A stretch of DNA of 5,632 nucleotides from Sinorhizobium sp. (GTDB lineage: Bacteria > Pseudomonadota > Alphaproteobacteria > Rhizobiales > Rhizobiaceae). The notes under the pieces are model-generated. The model was not told where the DNA came from. It was given only the letters and a program-made list of their open reading frames with translations, and did no database searches. Numbering within the stretch: position 1 is the stretch's first letter; every line of letters begins with the position of its first letter. The position numbers and the translations under genes are program-made. Location: assembly GCA_031178305.1 (NCBI GenBank), contig JAPSJG010000279.1, positions 1-5,632 of the forward strand, read 5' to 3'. Positions 5,476 to 5,632 of the stretch are shown here, piece by piece.

Positions 5476-5632
5476 ATGCCAGGCATCATCGACACAATCG
5501 CCCTGGTGGTCATTGCATCACTGGGCACGACGAGCGTCGCATTGTCGAACCTCGTCTATCTCGGTCTCTCTGCGCTGGCTTACGGCGGCCTCGCATATGG
5601 CGCGGCCGCGCTGCAAGGCATGCTCGTCTCCA
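5476..5632 (+). CDS. Tail-tip protein with hydrophobic N-terminus, 5' part only (J/I-like position)
   Basis: An ATG at 5476, 3 nt after the preceding stop, opens a frame that runs to the window edge, giving 52 residues. The visible part is M-P-G-I-I-D-T, then a nearly continuous hydrophobic stretch (I-A-L-V-V-I-A-S-L-G, later V-Y-L-G-L-S-A-L-A-Y-G-G-L-A-Y-G), and A-A-A-L-Q-G-M-L-V. It has no charged residue after D6 and could form one or two membrane-inserting helices. Large tail-tip (J- or gp15-like) proteins of rhizobial and other proteobacterial phages often begin with such a Gly/Ala/Leu-rich segment, and lambda gpI is another hydrophobic small tip protein at this place. With so little sequence the family is uncertain. 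A strong Shine-Dalgarno site is not visible. Confidence 0.6.
   Translation, partial: MPGIIDTIALVVIASLGTTSVALSNLVYLGLSALAYGGLAYGAAALQGMLVS

Noticed and set aside
1..5632. Defence, toxin-antitoxin, retron, CRISPR, tRNA or mobile-element content
   Set aside because: The strand is filled end to end by tail genes with gaps of 16 nt or less. No direct repeats, cloverleaf, terminal inverted repeats or non-phage domains were seen.

Overview
The window is a stretch of the late tail-morphogenesis operon of a siphovirus-type phage or prophage. The genes fit a host among the alphaproteobacteria, most likely Rhizobiales (Rhizobium, Sinorhizobium, Agrobacterium or Mesorhizobium relatives). This host assignment is an inference from the high-GC codon use (many GCC/GCG/ATC/CGC codons), the alphaproteobacterial style of the proteins, and tail-tip genes that resemble those common in rhizobial prophages. 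It is not proven by a host gene, because none is present.

Every gene reads rightward and the packing is extremely tight. From left to right: the 3' part of a tail terminator gene (<1-254), the major tail tube gene (271-765), a tail assembly chaperone pair expressed by a probable -1 frameshift (G product 776-1195; GT fusion 776-1563), the tape measure gene (1566-3794), a distal tail or tip adaptor gene (3797-4501), a second tip/hub gene (4501-5073), a DUF6950-like cysteine-motif tail gene (5077-5472), and the start of another tail-tip gene with a hydrophobic N-terminus (5476->5632). Gene gaps are 16 nt or less, and several junctions are stop/start overlaps or 2-3 nt gaps. The order matches the lambda-like scheme terminator - tube - G/GT - tape measure - M-like - L-like - K-like - J/I-like.

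The genes describe one assembly pathway. G and GT coat the tape measure protein and recruit tube subunits. The tape measure protein sets tail length, and the terminator caps the tube. The four downstream genes build the tip that meets the cell. Shine-Dalgarno sites look strong before the tube and chaperone genes and weak before the tip genes, which fits the copy numbers these proteins need.

The least ordinary part is 1159-1563. It has no ATG-started ORF near its beginning, but in the -1 frame it encodes a convincing chaperone C-terminal domain. Only a non-canonical slip site (around 1165-1171) is visible, followed by a possible stimulatory stem (1179-1224). I saw no accessory island, defence system, RNA gene, CRISPR array, insertion sequence, promoter or terminator, and no evidence of a wholly new system.
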